This document shows, one piece after another, positions 24,441 through 36,578 of a DNA stretch of 64,000 bases. This DNA comes from Styela clava (taxonomy: Eukaryota; Chordata; Ascidiacea; Stolidobranchia; Styelidae). The notes under the pieces were generated by a model, which was given only the letters and a program-made list of their open reading frames with translations, was not told where the DNA came from and did not search any database. The DNA is taken from contig NC_135254.1 in the NCBI RefSeq assembly GCF_964204865.1, forward strand, positions 1,927,001-1,991,000. Reading direction: 5' to 3'. The position numbers and the translations under genes were made by a program. How positions within the stretch are numbered: position 1 is the first letter of the stretch; each line of letters begins with the position of its first letter.

Positions 24441-27032
24441 AAAACGAACAATCGAAACATCGTTTTGCAATCGATAACCATGAGTCTCCATGGCGCCAAC
24501 AACTGGTATTTGACTACAAGCTTTGTTGTGTATGATCGGGGTTGCATCTCACTCCGAATTCTGAGTCATTTTAAAAACGATTCCAATTTTTATGTTGTTA
24601 AAAGATTTGACTCGGCCTCGGAGAAACCCTAATTTTGATACAAGACTTGGCCTGCAGTTTAAATTCATATTACATTTTAAATTTGGCCTCCTTTGATTGT
24701 CTGTTAAGAATAATTAGTCAACTTAATGCTTTTTAGGTTTCTTTGGATAATTTTTGAGTTCACCTTTGAACTTTGAAATTCCCAATTCCGCGAGTTTGAA
24801 AGTTCTACTCCGATACCAATCTGCCAAACTCCGACAGCCCCGTTGCCAGATTTGATATATTAGATTGACTGTGAATTCTGCAGATTGTGGATGGAAACAT
24901 ACACATGCACTCAAATCGCTCATTGGCTTTAAGATTCGCTGGGTAGAATAATCAAATAAAAAGCTCTGATTTTAAATGATTCGCGTCAATCAATGGGTTA
25001 AAAGGAGACTCAAAATTCTAATCTCAAAATGGCCGCTTTGTAACGTTATGTCGATATTCTGTGTTGGTATGGAAACACCCGCTAGACGGCGCATTTTGTC
25101 ACGGCACCGAAAATGTGATTTTACCCGGCTGCTCTACTTTCGTGCGAGGAAACACCGACCAATCTGATGGTTCTATTTTTGATGTTTTTACTCGCATATT
25201 ATGCGTCTACGTGGCTGTTTCATTTGTTTCACTAAACTAGCATTCGCGGCTCCTTTCAATCTAATTAATACAATTTTATTCCGATTTCTGTCCATGTCCA
25301 TGTATCTTAAACGAATACCTGGCTAACTAATCCCTTACGCGACATGGAATGGTAACCGGGCGAGAGGCCGTGATTCGCCATATTGTTAACCCGTCTTATC
25401 GGCTTTCCTTTTCCCCGGGATAAATATGTAAATCCTATCCTTCGTGTGAAACAGCGCAATAAACTGGCGGATGCAAAGAAATCTTAAAGTAATATAAATT
25501 CAAATCAAGAAGTATGATTTTTTTCCAACCCTTTGTAATCCCAAACTTCATTTTGACGAAGTTGAAAAACCGAATCCCTCGTTTTGTGAAGTTCGACTGA
25601 AATTCTTATCATTGACCTTTAACCGCAACCAGAACTCGACCCTGCTCCGTCTTCAGATAGTTCTCCCAATCCCCACCCCTTGTCCTGGATATAATAAGCT
25701 GAGCATCGAATACTATATCGAAAAGATTTTCGTCTATTTTAAATAAAATTGTAAATTATTAAAACCAGTGAAATATTTCGAGATAAAAAAATGAAAATGA
25801 AACGTATTCCTAAATTTATTTTATACGTTTTATTTTAATTTTTAATTTTTTTTTGGGAGGGGGGGTGGAGAGGCGGGGTTGTACAAGTTCGCTACTAAGT
25901 AAAGTTTTACCAACTGCCAACCAGTTTTGAGTAAATATCTTTAAAAGGCACTTGTTATAAAGCCCCCCCCCCCTTTATTTAGGTCAAGTCTAGCACCCCA
26001 CCTCAAGAATAATTAGATAACAACAAGCAAGCTGCATATAACAGATAGTAAGGCGAAAGTAATATAGCATATAATAAAAATAACAGTATTTATCTCTGCA
26101 CATTTTACACAATAAAGAAACTGAAATATCCAAAATAAGGCATAAAAATCATATCTAACCACGATTTTAATTAGCTGCACGCTCCTTCAAAAAATGCTAC
26201 GTTTACGCCCTCTTTTGGGGCGCGTTCCACTGTTTGAGAAACACTGATATAGAAAGATTGCATGGAATGACTCAGAATCGACATCAACTAACGAAATTGG
26301 AATTTAACTCAGCGATTGACTCGGATGACTCGTAAAATGACCTGACTCGCGACGGGCAGTTCAGGATCTTTTACACCTAACAGTGGTTTCCAGTTGTTCA
26401 AATTACGCTGAGTCACGTTTTAGCAAGCTTTGATGAATTTTGCCGATTACCGTTTTGCGCCTAGCATTGTGACCTCTCTCCAATTGCTCTGAGGCCCCCT
26501 TGGGGGAGTCGCGAGCCCCGGTTGGAAATCGCTGATTCAGAAACTAGAGTCCTAAGTGTGCTTTCTAGCTGTTCAAATAATGCTGAGTTATATTCTACAA
26601 GCTTTTGTAAAATTTTGCTGAGTAACTTTTTATTTGATCTCTATAAAGTATAATTTTTCAAAGTCATATTCATGAGTCTCCTAACGCAGTTGAATTTCAT
26701 TTCCCTGATTTGGGTCTCAAACCAACTACTTAATTATCGAACCACTACTGAACTAAATTTGTTTTAAATGTTTACTCCCTAATACACCTGCCCTAACCCA
26801 AGATATGGTAGGCGTGGTCATTTTACACGCATGACCAATTTTCTATTTTACGTTTCTATTCATTTTCTGGTGGAATCCCATAAATTGACAAATTAATAAC
26901 AAACTTACACAAATAATCGAATCAATATTTATTATTATTTTCGGTTATATACAGAAATCACATGGAGACAGCTATGGATTTTATTTTCTGAGCAAAAAGT
27001 TTCAACAGACAAGGAGATCAATTCAAGGCATG
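24441..27032. repeat. Segmental duplication partner of 33470-34060 and 35455-36360; no gene seen
   Basis: 24440-25560 parallels 33470-34020 (CATCGTTTTGCAATCG, GCACTCAAATCGCTCATTGG, GTGTGAAACAGCGCAATAAA) with an extra piece here. 26170-27032 parallels 35630-36470, including shared old transposon ends (GTTTGAGAAACACTG; GTTTGAGAACCACTG). The stretch 25560-26160 shows low-complexity G and C runs and no gene. Confidence 0.6.
25321..25437 (+). mobile_element. SINE 3' fragment
   Basis: Contains GGAATGGTAACCGGGCGAGA and ends GATAAATATGTAAATCCT, the 3' half of the tRNA-derived SINE, reading head to tail on the plus strand. The same truncated copy sits at the same duplicated site at 33694-33810. Confidence 0.75.
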
Positions 27033-27040
27033 GGTTATAC

Positions 27041-27534
27041 CAGGGGTGGGCGACATACGGCTCGCGGGCCGCGTACGGCCCGCGACGCGATTTTGTCCGG
27101 CCCGCTGACTGTATCCAGCCACACTCTGTAATGTGATCCGACGCATCATTCCTAAACATTGCCAATCTCTCTACTCTCACCGCACTGTCAGTGCGAGCTG
27201 GTGAAATAAACAATTGCCTTTGTGAACAAACAATTGCGTTAGCACACTTGTTAAACAAACAATATAAGGTCAAAGCAGAGAGCGTTGTAAACATTCTTCA
27301 CTACTGTTATTAGTTATATTTATATTTAGATTCCAAATTTAAATAGATTTTAGAAATCAGATTTCACATTAAGTTTCATTAACCATAGAATACCCCAAGA
27401 AACGTGAAGTTGACTGAGAGTGTTGAGCATTTAATAAAGATTGGATACCGAAGTATTTTTTGTAATAATCCGGCCCGCCGAGTACTTCATTTTTCCACAT
27501 CTGGCCCGCCAACTAGAGAAGTTGCCCACCTCTG
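27041..27534. mobile_element. hAT MITE in the 3' UTR of lectin copy 3 (494 bp)
   Basis: Starts CAGGGGTGGGCGACATA and ends GTTGCCCACCTCTG. The flanking duplication is GGTTATAC (27033-27040) against GGTTAAAC (27535-27542), 7 of 8. Lectin copies 1 and 2 show the intact site GGGTTATACGGTTAATAA. Confidence 0.9.
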
Positions 27535-27647
27535 GGTTAAACGGTTAATAATAGTAAAAGAATAATATAAGTAATAAAAAGTGAGAACTCTTTGTCGTTT
27601 ATATCATTCAGTCCGTCAACGAATTTCTGTCAGGTTTTGAGCTGGTT

Positions 27648-29544
27648 TTATATTTCACAGATGACACCGTGGAATGACGAAGATGGTGGATAATTGACCA
27701 TTCCCTGAGATGCATACTCTGGATCCATATCGACCAAAACAGGAACATTTGTTCTCGATACAGCGGATATCGGATAATCAGGATACCACACTTCAGTTGC
27801 TATAGTAATTGGTCCTCCACTTGATAGCAGAAGTTGATTGTTCTGTAACAATTAAATGTACGGCTTCAAAGTCTGTCTGCAACTGACATATTGGTAGTCA
27901 TCATAGAAAAATCATATTGCGTTTTTCTAAATATCCAATCCATTGATAAACCATGAGGCATCGTTAACCTGCCCATTATTTAGTAATTTTATTGAAGACA
28001 AACTTTGAGCCAACCTTTGACCCGATGAAGTTTACAAAAATAAGTCAAACTGAGATTGTGATTTATTAACTGACCTTATACTCCATCCCAGTCCAGATAG
28101 AAATCCATTCCGCAGGTATCAGTAAGCGAAGATGAGGGAGCAGCCACTTGTAATGCGCGAGGTCGTAAATGTTCGCTGGTTTTCCGTTATTCATTGATTT
28201 GCAGATTGATTGAGCGTCATTGAAAGCGACATTCTGTGTAACATACACAAATGCTTTGTAGCATTTGGAATCGTATTTGAAGTCACATTCAACTGAAAAC
28301 AACATTATTGTTGTCATTGAATATTTTATAATAAAATTTCAGAAAATATTTTAACGATCTGGAATTAAGATTTCGTCGCTTTGCTTATTCAATAAATCTT
28401 CCTTTTAAAATAGAAATTTTAGAAATACTGAAATCTAATCTTTTTTGGATGGCGAAAGTCGATGAGACAACAGAAGTCTGTTTCAGATGTTATAATAACT
28501 ATCAATTTTAGACACATGGTTGGTGGAGGGTGAATCACCCAGTGACAATTCAGGCTTCAATACTTAAAGTTTGGGTAAATTAAAACTGATGCTTTGACGG
28601 GTGTAGCATATTTCATAGTCATATTATAAATAAACAACATTTGCATTAACAAATATAATTACTTTCAGCTTTTTTCTTTTCATCAAGACTCTTCTGGATC
28701 AATCTGGCGATTTCTGTAAATAAAAAAAACTATTTTATTTGTGTGTAGAGTATGGCATTTTAAATCAGTTTATCGTTCACAGTTTTTTTTTCTTTGACGA
28801 CCTTGTTTAACTTTTACACCACTGTATACTTCGACTATCTTACACAACGAGATTATTTTTGGAACATTGCGTACGTATTTATGACTCAAAATTCTGTCAT
28901 ACGTTCACGGTCACGTAAGTATTTTCAAACATAATATATATCATGAAGTAGGGCGAACTCACCGGATCCATCGTCTTTCTGTGAAATAAATAAAAAATGC
29001 AGTTGATTAGTGAAGTGAATATAACACGAAAGGTATATTAGATTATAATAGTTATATTAGAAAGTTATATTAGTTGCGTGAGATGCAGAAGTCTGATTTA
29101 AAATTGGCCAGGCAATTCAGAAAGCCCTTCCAAAAATAGCAGTTCTGGGAGTATCAATGGCTGCTTTCTTTAATCTTTACTTGGAGACAAACTACGTAAA
29201 CACCTGATAGAAATAGCAACAAAAATTTACCTTGCAGTCTCCAACTTGAACGAGTTTCCCATTCACGATCTTGGAAGCGCAGAATCCAGCTGTCAAAATA
29301 AAGCGTGATATTTTTTGGTTCAATTTTACGACATCATGTGCCAAAATTATAATTGTTGTTACACAATCAATGTGATACATTTTGCAAATGATTTAAAAAG
29401 CTCTTATATTTTACAATTATTGATACCATACGACGGATAAGTTATTTAGTAATTTTATTTGACACAAATCTTACCCGGAACTTTTAGCTTCGCACGCAAG
29501 CCACAGATGAGAGAGATGAACAAAATAAAGCTGACGAAGTCCAT
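27648..29544 (-). CDS. Secreted C-type lectin domain protein, copy 3 (six exons, intact)
   Basis: Exons are 29475-29544, 29231-29289, 28963-28978, 28663-28713, 28075-28292 and 27648-27842, totalling 609 nt (202 residues). Exon 5 is 6 nt shorter than in copies 1 and 4, which keeps the frame. Layout is signal peptide (MDFVSFILF), two-cysteine exon 2, Lys/Glu-rich neck, then CTLD with the hairpin Cys pair, SIC helix, WTGM and final ICEI. It is the most diverged copy in the ligand region: YPDYPISAV replaces YPGYPKSDA, and the following Trp is Arg. Different ligand specificity or relaxed constraint are both possible. The 3' UTR is interrupted by a 494-bp hAT element at 27041-27534, between the stop codon and the AATAAA shared with its paralogues (26928-26933, minus). 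Confidence 0.83.
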
Positions 29545-29986
29545 GTTTGCTTCTAGAAAGGTTTGATGACGCAACTAAAAACTTAGGTATAAAGTAAATA
29601 TCTGTAAAAATATCCGATGGTCTTATATGTTGCTCATCTTTTGGGCTCTGGCTAGAGCTCTTGGTTAGTTTCAGGAGGATCTATTTTTGAGACATTTTTC
29701 GACTATTCCGATCTTTTTAGGATACAAATTTGAAGTTGATATGCAACATTCATGAAAAACATGATATATTAAATAATGCAGATAAATTGAAGATAAATAA
29801 AAGTTTCCATCCAGCTGTGCCTGTTCTGAGTTACTGAGTCACTGGTACGTACACATAGACAGATAACAGCTAAATTAGAATAAACACCGGCATGGCGTAA
29901 TCTTCGACAATTATATATTTTTGGGTATTCATTATATAGTTTACAATACATACGCAAAGCAGATATGCAACATCTATCAATCATTG

Positions 29987-30420
29987 TTGTACGACATCAA
30001 GTTCACACATATTCCAAACCACTCATTGAAAACAGATCGGCAGGCGCTTGTAGAATCAACGAGTCCGTTATATACGACTGGCTATAGCAAGTAATCAGGC
30101 AGCGATTTTATCTGTGCTGTATCTAAAAAATGAAACATAAAGACATCTGCATAACGCAGCATACAAACTTAATTTACTTTTTATATTTGTGCAGTTGAAA
30201 GCAGTTTATATTCGTGTGTGATGTTTTGTTTGACGTCACTTCCTGTGGTATATATATAAAGCAAACTAATGAACAGAATATTTTTGTTGCACCCTATTAC
30301 ACTGTGCGTTTATTATGTTCTGTTCTACTTCAATACATTGTGGTATATCTATATACTGTTTATAAAATAGCATTCATTGAACATATTCGATATATAATAA
30401 GGCATTCATTGAAAATCTTC
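29987..30420 (+). promoter_or_regulatory. Promoter-like module M, copy 5
   Basis: The core at 30231-30262 has a perfect TGACGTCA, CTTCCTG, TGTGGT and TATATATATAAA, about 690 bp from the lectin copy 3 ATG. Confidence 0.45.
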
Positions 30421-31675
30421 AAAATTTGACCCTTTGTCCCCCGTGGTTCCTCAGGGATTTTTACACTTTTTATACAAACAGTTGTTCCTCCCCGTTCAAA
30501 CGTGCTAGAATTACCAATCAAGTATCTCTAAATGGATTACTAGACCTCTTTCTGCGTGACGCTGCCAAAGAGTGATATCGCTATTCTCCCTACCGTGGTG
30601 AGTTGTTGAATCAGGATTTTCAAAAAATTTTGTTCGAGAATTTTCAATCAAAGTCAGCCGTAGTAAACAGAATAGCGATAACAACTACTTTACTATTTCT
30701 GTGAATAGTACTTTACCTTCCCTTTTTAAAGAAACAAGATTGACAATCTGAAAATAAACCAGACACGAGATATCGCCGTGAAAGTCAAAACACGGCTAGA
30801 TTTTCACTACGATATGACGTCATATGTTTTCAGCTATTTATGCCAAAAAAGTTTTTTATGTATTTTTAGAAACGTTATTTCGGTCTCTTCATGTTGGTTC
30901 ATTCGAGAGAGTGATAACTGGCCTTGTTTCTATTGCAGTGGGGCGAAAATAATAATTTGGTGAAAAATATTTAGTACAAGTTTTTTTTATTCTGCATCAT
31001 TATAATATATAAGGATGTGATAGAAACGATTTTTTTTATTTTTCCAAAATGCGTTTTATCTACCTTTTTAAAAAAGTCTTTTTTAAATCGAAATAAGATG
31101 AGACATATTGTCTTCAAAAGATGCAGAGACTGTCGGCTCCCATTTTTTTTTTCTAAAACTGTTACGTCCTAAACATATTTTTTCAGCCTTCAATGATCTT
31201 GAATGACGGAATAAACCCAGGTGGTCGTTACAATATCTCTTTCATTGAGATTCTATACTTGAAAGCAATAATTCCTATGTAGAAAGGTCAATATAGGGTT
31301 TTATACATCACGTCTCGCCTATCACCACACTTTAGATTAGAAGATCTGATTAGGTAGTTATAAATTCTAACTTAATATAAATACTCAAATTTCAAAACCC
31401 CCGACAACCTTTTTCTATTTCTGTGACGTATTCTCTCTTTCAGATGAGACAATAACCTATTACTACTATATCATACATTCGGAAGGCGTAAAGTAATCAT
31501 TACCAATGAGTTACGATCAGGCATGCCCAACCAAAACAATTTTTGGCGATGACGGGACAAGCTTCGAGACGGACCATTTTGGCTTATATTGCGGGCATTG
31601 GGAAGAGGATAGAGGCATGTAATTAATATTCCAGAGTCAATTCATGACCCAGGTGACACCGGGTACCTATTAGGG
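30421..31675. other. No gene seen
   Basis: AT-rich sequence with short frames and several T runs. I recognise no protein, repeat or RNA gene in it. Confidence 0.5.
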
Positions 31676-32565
31676 CAGTGGTTCTTAAACTTTTTCGAGC
31701 GCGACCCAAATCTGAGATTTATGAATACTCGCGACCCAATCCTAAATAACGCAAAATGTGTTAGTGCAGTTTGACTCAAATACAGACAACTATTTATTAG
31801 AAACAGTCCATTGACTCAGTGAGATTGATGGAACTGAAATTTCCTTTTCATTATATCTTCAATACACAGCTCTATTTTACTTAACGCAATACGCAAGTTG
31901 TCACGGGTATCGGGGCGATTGCGAGCTCAGTTTTGTTAACCGTCAGTGCCCAATATCCTCGCTCGCACAAGTGCCTTGTCGCGAATTGTAGCAGAAAAGG
32001 CGCCCGCTGTCCGTCGCAAACACGACATCCTAGCTGGCCTTCGGTATCTCTCGCAATATACAGCTTTTTACTCATCAAATGTGCATGCACTGCTTCGTTC
32101 GCGGTAAATGGTGCTTCGAGATGAAGTCACATTTTCTCTAGATATTGAATAGTCTAATGTCGAGAAGCGAGCTTTTTCATTGCGTCGTCTATTACAATTT
32201 ACATTACCAAAAAGACACTCATTTTTGGTTATTTTAATCCACTAAGACGACATTCCACGCGGTCAACACAACGACAAGCGACGTGCATGGTTATTGGTTA
32301 CCGATACCATAAAAATAATACACGTGACTGGCATATCAGAATTGTGATGTAACAATGAGCTCAAGACAGTTCTTTCCGTGAATGAAATTTTATATTTCAT
32401 TATTTTTAAATACCAGAGTTTAGAAGCTAAATTGAAACATTGGGAAAGCTGAAAATTCGTCCTTCTCCTCTTAGATTGCCCTTGCATTGACGACCTTGTC
32501 GCGACCCATTTTTAAACCTTCCGCGGCCCATGTTTGGGTCGCGACCCATACTTTAAGAACCACTG
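31676..32565. mobile_element. Non-autonomous hAT element (890 bp)
   Basis: Ends are CAGTGGTTCTTAAA and TTTAAGAACCACTG, with subterminal GCGACCCA repeats. The duplication is CATTAGGG (31668-31675) against CATTAAGG (32566-32573), 7 of 8. Internal frames on both strands resemble nothing known. Confidence 0.88.
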
Positions 32566-32614
32566 CATTAAGGGATAGTCAGATCCAAATGGGTAAAACG
32601 GGATTTTTTTTGCT

Positions 32615-33165
32615 CGAGAGACTCGTACTCATAAATCTTTTGCGACATAAGCTATGGACCTTTCCCCGACCTTTAACCCCCGAAAAACTCTTCCTATACT
32701 TTACCATTGCAAAATTTTCGGGAATATTTTAAGAGTGCTTTTGCGAGTTAGCGCCTGTAAAATGGGATATATAATTTCAAACCATCATTATGATTCATCG
32801 CATACAATAATCTGTTTTTTAAAAGTACTGGTGAAGAATTTCAGGCTAGTCTATCACAGCTATTTCTACACTAATTTTTATTACTGCAATTAAATTAAAA
32901 CTACTAGGAAGACAGAGTGATCATTGAATTATCTGATTTTTATTAAAGTTTCCGGAACACAACTGAAAACTAACGAATAGAGTTCAAAAACGCGAAAACG
33001 AGGTAATGTTTACATCCACGCTTGAAAATCTGTCTGAGTGAGAAAAGTGTCTGAGCGGATGCGAAAAGGGGACATTGTTACGTCACTTTTTGCATTTTAC
33101 TGATTGGCCAATGTCACGAAGTAAACAAGGAAGTCGATGCTTGGGGAAAGGTCCATAGCGTTCGC
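32615..33165. repeat. Tail block T, copy 4 (interrupted)
   Basis: GAGACTCGTACTCATAAATC and GCGACATAAGCTA on the left, TAGCGTTCGCAAAA on the right, with the 501-bp element between. Other copies read through as ATGCTATAGCG. Confidence 0.7.
32655..33155. mobile_element. 501-bp MITE with TGGACCTTTCCCC ends and TA target duplication
   Basis: Starts TGGACCTTTCCCC and ends GGGGAAAGGTCCA, perfect 13-bp inverted repeats, with TA on each side (32653-32654, 33156-33157). The empty site GCTATAGCG is visible in tail blocks at 6286 and 22994. It shares termini with the 7.3-kb element in the hAT, so it may be its deletion derivative. Confidence 0.88.
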
Positions 33166-33171
33166 AAAATA

Positions 33172-33480
33172 ATTAGGCAGCGTTAACATCTGTGCTGTTT
33201 CTAAAAAATGAAACATAAACACATCAGCATAACGCAGCATACAAACTTAATTCACTTAATATATTTGTGCAGTTGAAAGCAGTTTATATTCGCTTGTGAT
33301 GTTTTGTTTGACGTCACTTCCTGTGGGATATATAAAACAAACTGAAGAACAGAATATTCTTGTTGCACCCTATTACTCTGGGCGTTTAGTATGTTCTCTT
33401 GCACGCCAATACATTGTGGTATATCTACATACTGTTTATAAAATAGCATTCATTGAACATCTTCGATAATCGTTAAAAAA
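33172..33480 (+). promoter_or_regulatory. Promoter-like module M, copy 6
   Basis: The core at 33310-33337 has GACGTCACTTCCTGTGG and ATATATAAAAC. The left part of the module is missing, replaced by tail block T with its MITE. Confidence 0.42.
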
Positions 33481-33693
33481 CGAACAATCGAAACATCGTT
33501 TTGCAATCGGAAACCATGAGTCTCCCTGGCGCCAACAACTGTTGAATTCTGCAGATTGTGGATGGAAACACACACATGCACTCAAATCGCTCATTGGCTT
33601 TAAGATTCGCTGGGTAGAATATTCAAATGAAAAACTATGATTTTAAATGATTTGCCGATTTCTGTTCAAGTCCATGTATCTGAAACGAATACC

Positions 33694-33810
33694 TGGCTAA
33701 CTAATCCCATACGCGACATGGAATGGTAACCGGGCGAGAGGCCGTGATTCGCCATATTGTTAACCCGTCTTATCGGCTTTCCTCTTTCCCGGGATAAATA
33801 TGTAAATCCT
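33694..33810 (+). mobile_element. SINE 3' fragment, duplicate of 25321-25437
   Basis: Same truncated SINE with the same flanks (AACGAATACCTGGCTAACTA before, CCTTCGTGTGAAACAGCG after), so the insertion predates the segmental duplication. Confidence 0.75.
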
Positions 33811-34133
33811 ATCCTTCGTGTGAAACAGCGCAATAAACTGGCGGATGCAAAAAAATATTAAAGTAATATGAATTCAAATCAAGAAGTATGATTTCATTCC
33901 AACCCTTCGTTATCCGAAACTTCAATATGACTAAGTTGAAAAACCGAATCCCTCGTTTTTTGAAGTTCGACTGAAAATCTTTATCATTGACCTTTAACCG
34001 CAATCAGAACTCGACGACCTTGCTTCCAACTTCAGATAATTTATTGAGAAATCAATAGCCTTCAGCCCATGTCACAGACTCTTATTACGCATATAATCCA
34101 CCCCGTTTTTAACCCATGGCTGGACGTTTAGAC

Positions 34134-34481
34134 CAGGACTGCCCAAACTTTTAAGCTTGCGACCCCAATATATAAAAATTTTCCGCGACCCCTGGTCGGC
34201 TTTGTTATGCAAGCGCTCATCTTCTCGGGTCTTACGATCAAAGTCGGCATTGTTTTGCAGGCGCACCGCTTCTTTGATTACATGTATTCTATCGAAATCG
34301 TGAAGATTATGTCCCGCACTAGTTTTATTAATTGTGCTTTGAATCAACTTCTAAAAATTTAAAATAGATATATATAGTGTTTTGCATAGTACTTTGTGTG
34401 AAATTGATGTACTCTTTGCGACCCCTCAAATTCGTTGCGCGGCCCTCAGGGGTGTCGTGACCTCCAGTTTGAGAAGCTCTG
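34134..34481. mobile_element. hAT MITE (348 bp)
   Basis: Starts CAGGACTGCCCAAACTT and ends AGTTTGAGAAGCTCTG, imperfect inverted ends, with GTTTAGAC (34126-34133) and GTTCAGAC (34482-34489) as target duplication, 7 of 8. The interior resembles 5270-5487. Confidence 0.8.
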
Positions 34482-34489
34482 GTTCAGAC

Positions 34490-35098
34490 TACCAACTGTT
34501 ATTTCTGGTCAATCGCGAGCATTTTTGGGTCAATGGCGATACTTCCCAACTTATGACTGCCATTTCAAATAATTGTCTGCTGTTTCCGATTGATGTCGGC
34601 TTTTATCGACCAATGAAGACTCTATGTGACCATTTGCTCCGCTTTTGGGGGAATTGGAAATCATTTCGCATTGTGCCAAGCATTTTATGTTGAGTTCTCT
34701 TGATCTTATTCGGGCCGATTTTCCGCGATCTGTCTGCAACCTTGCAATTCGAAAAAAACTCAGTCATTTAACTAGAATTCGATAATAACTGGATTGTACT
34801 TACTTGTCGAGTCTGGATTGTTAAATTACAATATTTTTATTTCGTGATGTTGGACATTTTTTTCTCTCTTCATTTTTTTCTATTACAATTGTAAATTATT
34901 GGATAAAATAAACCAAAAAACATTGCATATTGATATATATTGTTCACGGAATGAAAAATCCGAAAAAAGAAGATTATTTTTTAATTGTATGAACGTAACT
35001 ATGGAAACAATCAAGAATCCGCCATTCCTATTTTCAGAAAGGCATGAATTTTTGAGACAAAAAATAAAAAAATACGGTTTTTAGGATGTGAATTACAC
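34490..35098. other. No gene seen
   Basis: Short frames only, no family recognised on either strand. Confidence 0.45.
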
Positions 35099-35100
35099 TA

Positions 35101-35239
35101 TACAGGGTGTCCATAAAGTCAGTTCTCAATATAACTATTTTTTACTTCATCAATACATCTGTGGGGGCCAAACTATATATGGTGTCGATAAATTCTGTTT
35201 GCAATTTTAAATAATTTAGGACTTAATGGACACCCTATA
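35101..35239. mobile_element. Small Tc1/mariner-like MITE (about 139 bp)
   Basis: Starts TACAGGGTGTCCATAAAGTC after a TA and ends GACTTAATGGACACCCTATA. Inverted ends with the CAGGGTGTCC motif are common in mariner-type MITEs. The right target TA is unclear. Confidence 0.65.
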
Positions 35240-35369
35240 TTACGCCGAGTCGCGTTTATGTTTTGTCTAGCCGCGTTGGAAAGATTCGGGTCATTTACTG
35301 GATGAACTGAAGTACGAAAATTCTTGTGTTTTCTAACATTCAATGAAGTTTAACTTCAGGCTAGATTAG

Positions 35370-35430
35370 GTGGTCGCGATGACTCAGAGGTTAAAGCGTT
35401 GGTTCCAATATGTTGGTGCCAGAACTTGAA
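35370..35430 (+). mobile_element. Possible tRNA-like SINE head, degenerate
   Basis: GATGACTCAGAGGTTAAAGC resembles a Pol III A box in a tRNA-like context. The expected B box is poor (AACTTGAAGTTC), so this is weak. Confidence 0.3.
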
Positions 35431-36578
35431 GTTCTCATTCCCCCACCCCATATCGAAGTGAGCAGGCTGGGAAACTACGCATTTGCGGAAATCTCACCTC
35501 AAAAATAACTAGATAAGAATAAGCTACAAAAACATATAATAAAAATAACAGAAAGCACAACATCTCTCTGCAATCTCTAAACTTCTAAACAATAAAAAAA
35601 TGTAAAAAAGATCAAATCTTACTTTTTGTTTTTAATTGGCTTCACGCCCTTTCAAAAAAAATGTTTGCGATCTCTTGTGCGGCGCGTCCCACCGTTTGAG
35701 AACCACTGTTATAAAGAAACTGCATGGAATGACTCAGAATCGACATCAACTGACGGCAGTGGAATTTAACTCAGCGGTTTACTCGGATGACTCGTAAAAT
35801 GACCTGACTCGCGACGGGCAGTTCAGGAACTTTTACACCTAACAGTGGTTTCCAGCTGTTCAAATTATGCTGAGTCTAGCTTTACAAGCTTTGATAAATT
35901 TTGCCGATTAACGTTTTGCGCCTAGCATTGTGACCTCTCTCCAATTGCTCTGAGACGGGCCCCGGTTGGGAATCGCTGATTCAGAAACTAGAGGCATAAG
36001 TGTGCTTTCTAGCTGTTCAAATAGTGCTGAGTCATATTCTACAAGCTTTTGTAGAATTTTGCTGAGTAACTTTTATTTGAACCTTATAAAGAATGATTAT
36101 GCCAAGTCATATTTATGAGTCTCCTAGCACAGTTGAATTTCATTTGCCTAATGTGGGCAAAGCAAAGCACTTAATTATAAACTACTACTGAACTAACTTT
36201 GTTTCAGAGATTCTCTCCCTAATGTGCCTGCCCTAACCCAAGATATGGTAGGCGTGGTCTTTTTTTCACGCATGAGTATTATTCCATTTTACGGTTCCTT
36301 TTCTAATGGGTTCGCATAAATTGACAAAATAATAAAAAATCACAAATTATCGAATCAATATTTATTATCTTGTTCGGTTATATACAGAAATCACTTGGAG
36401 CAACTTATGAATTTTATTTTCTGAGCAAAAAGTTTCAATAAGAAAGGAGACCAGTTCAAGGTATGGCTTATACGATTAACAATAGTAAAGAAATAATATA
36501 AGTAATAAAAAGTGAGAACTCTTTGTCGTTTATATCATTCAGTCCGTCAACGAAGTTCTGTCAGGTTTTGAGCTGGTT

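Noticed and set aside
31881-32124. Opposed frames of 63-69 codons
   Set aside because: They fall inside the non-autonomous hAT at 31676-32565 and match no transposase motif.
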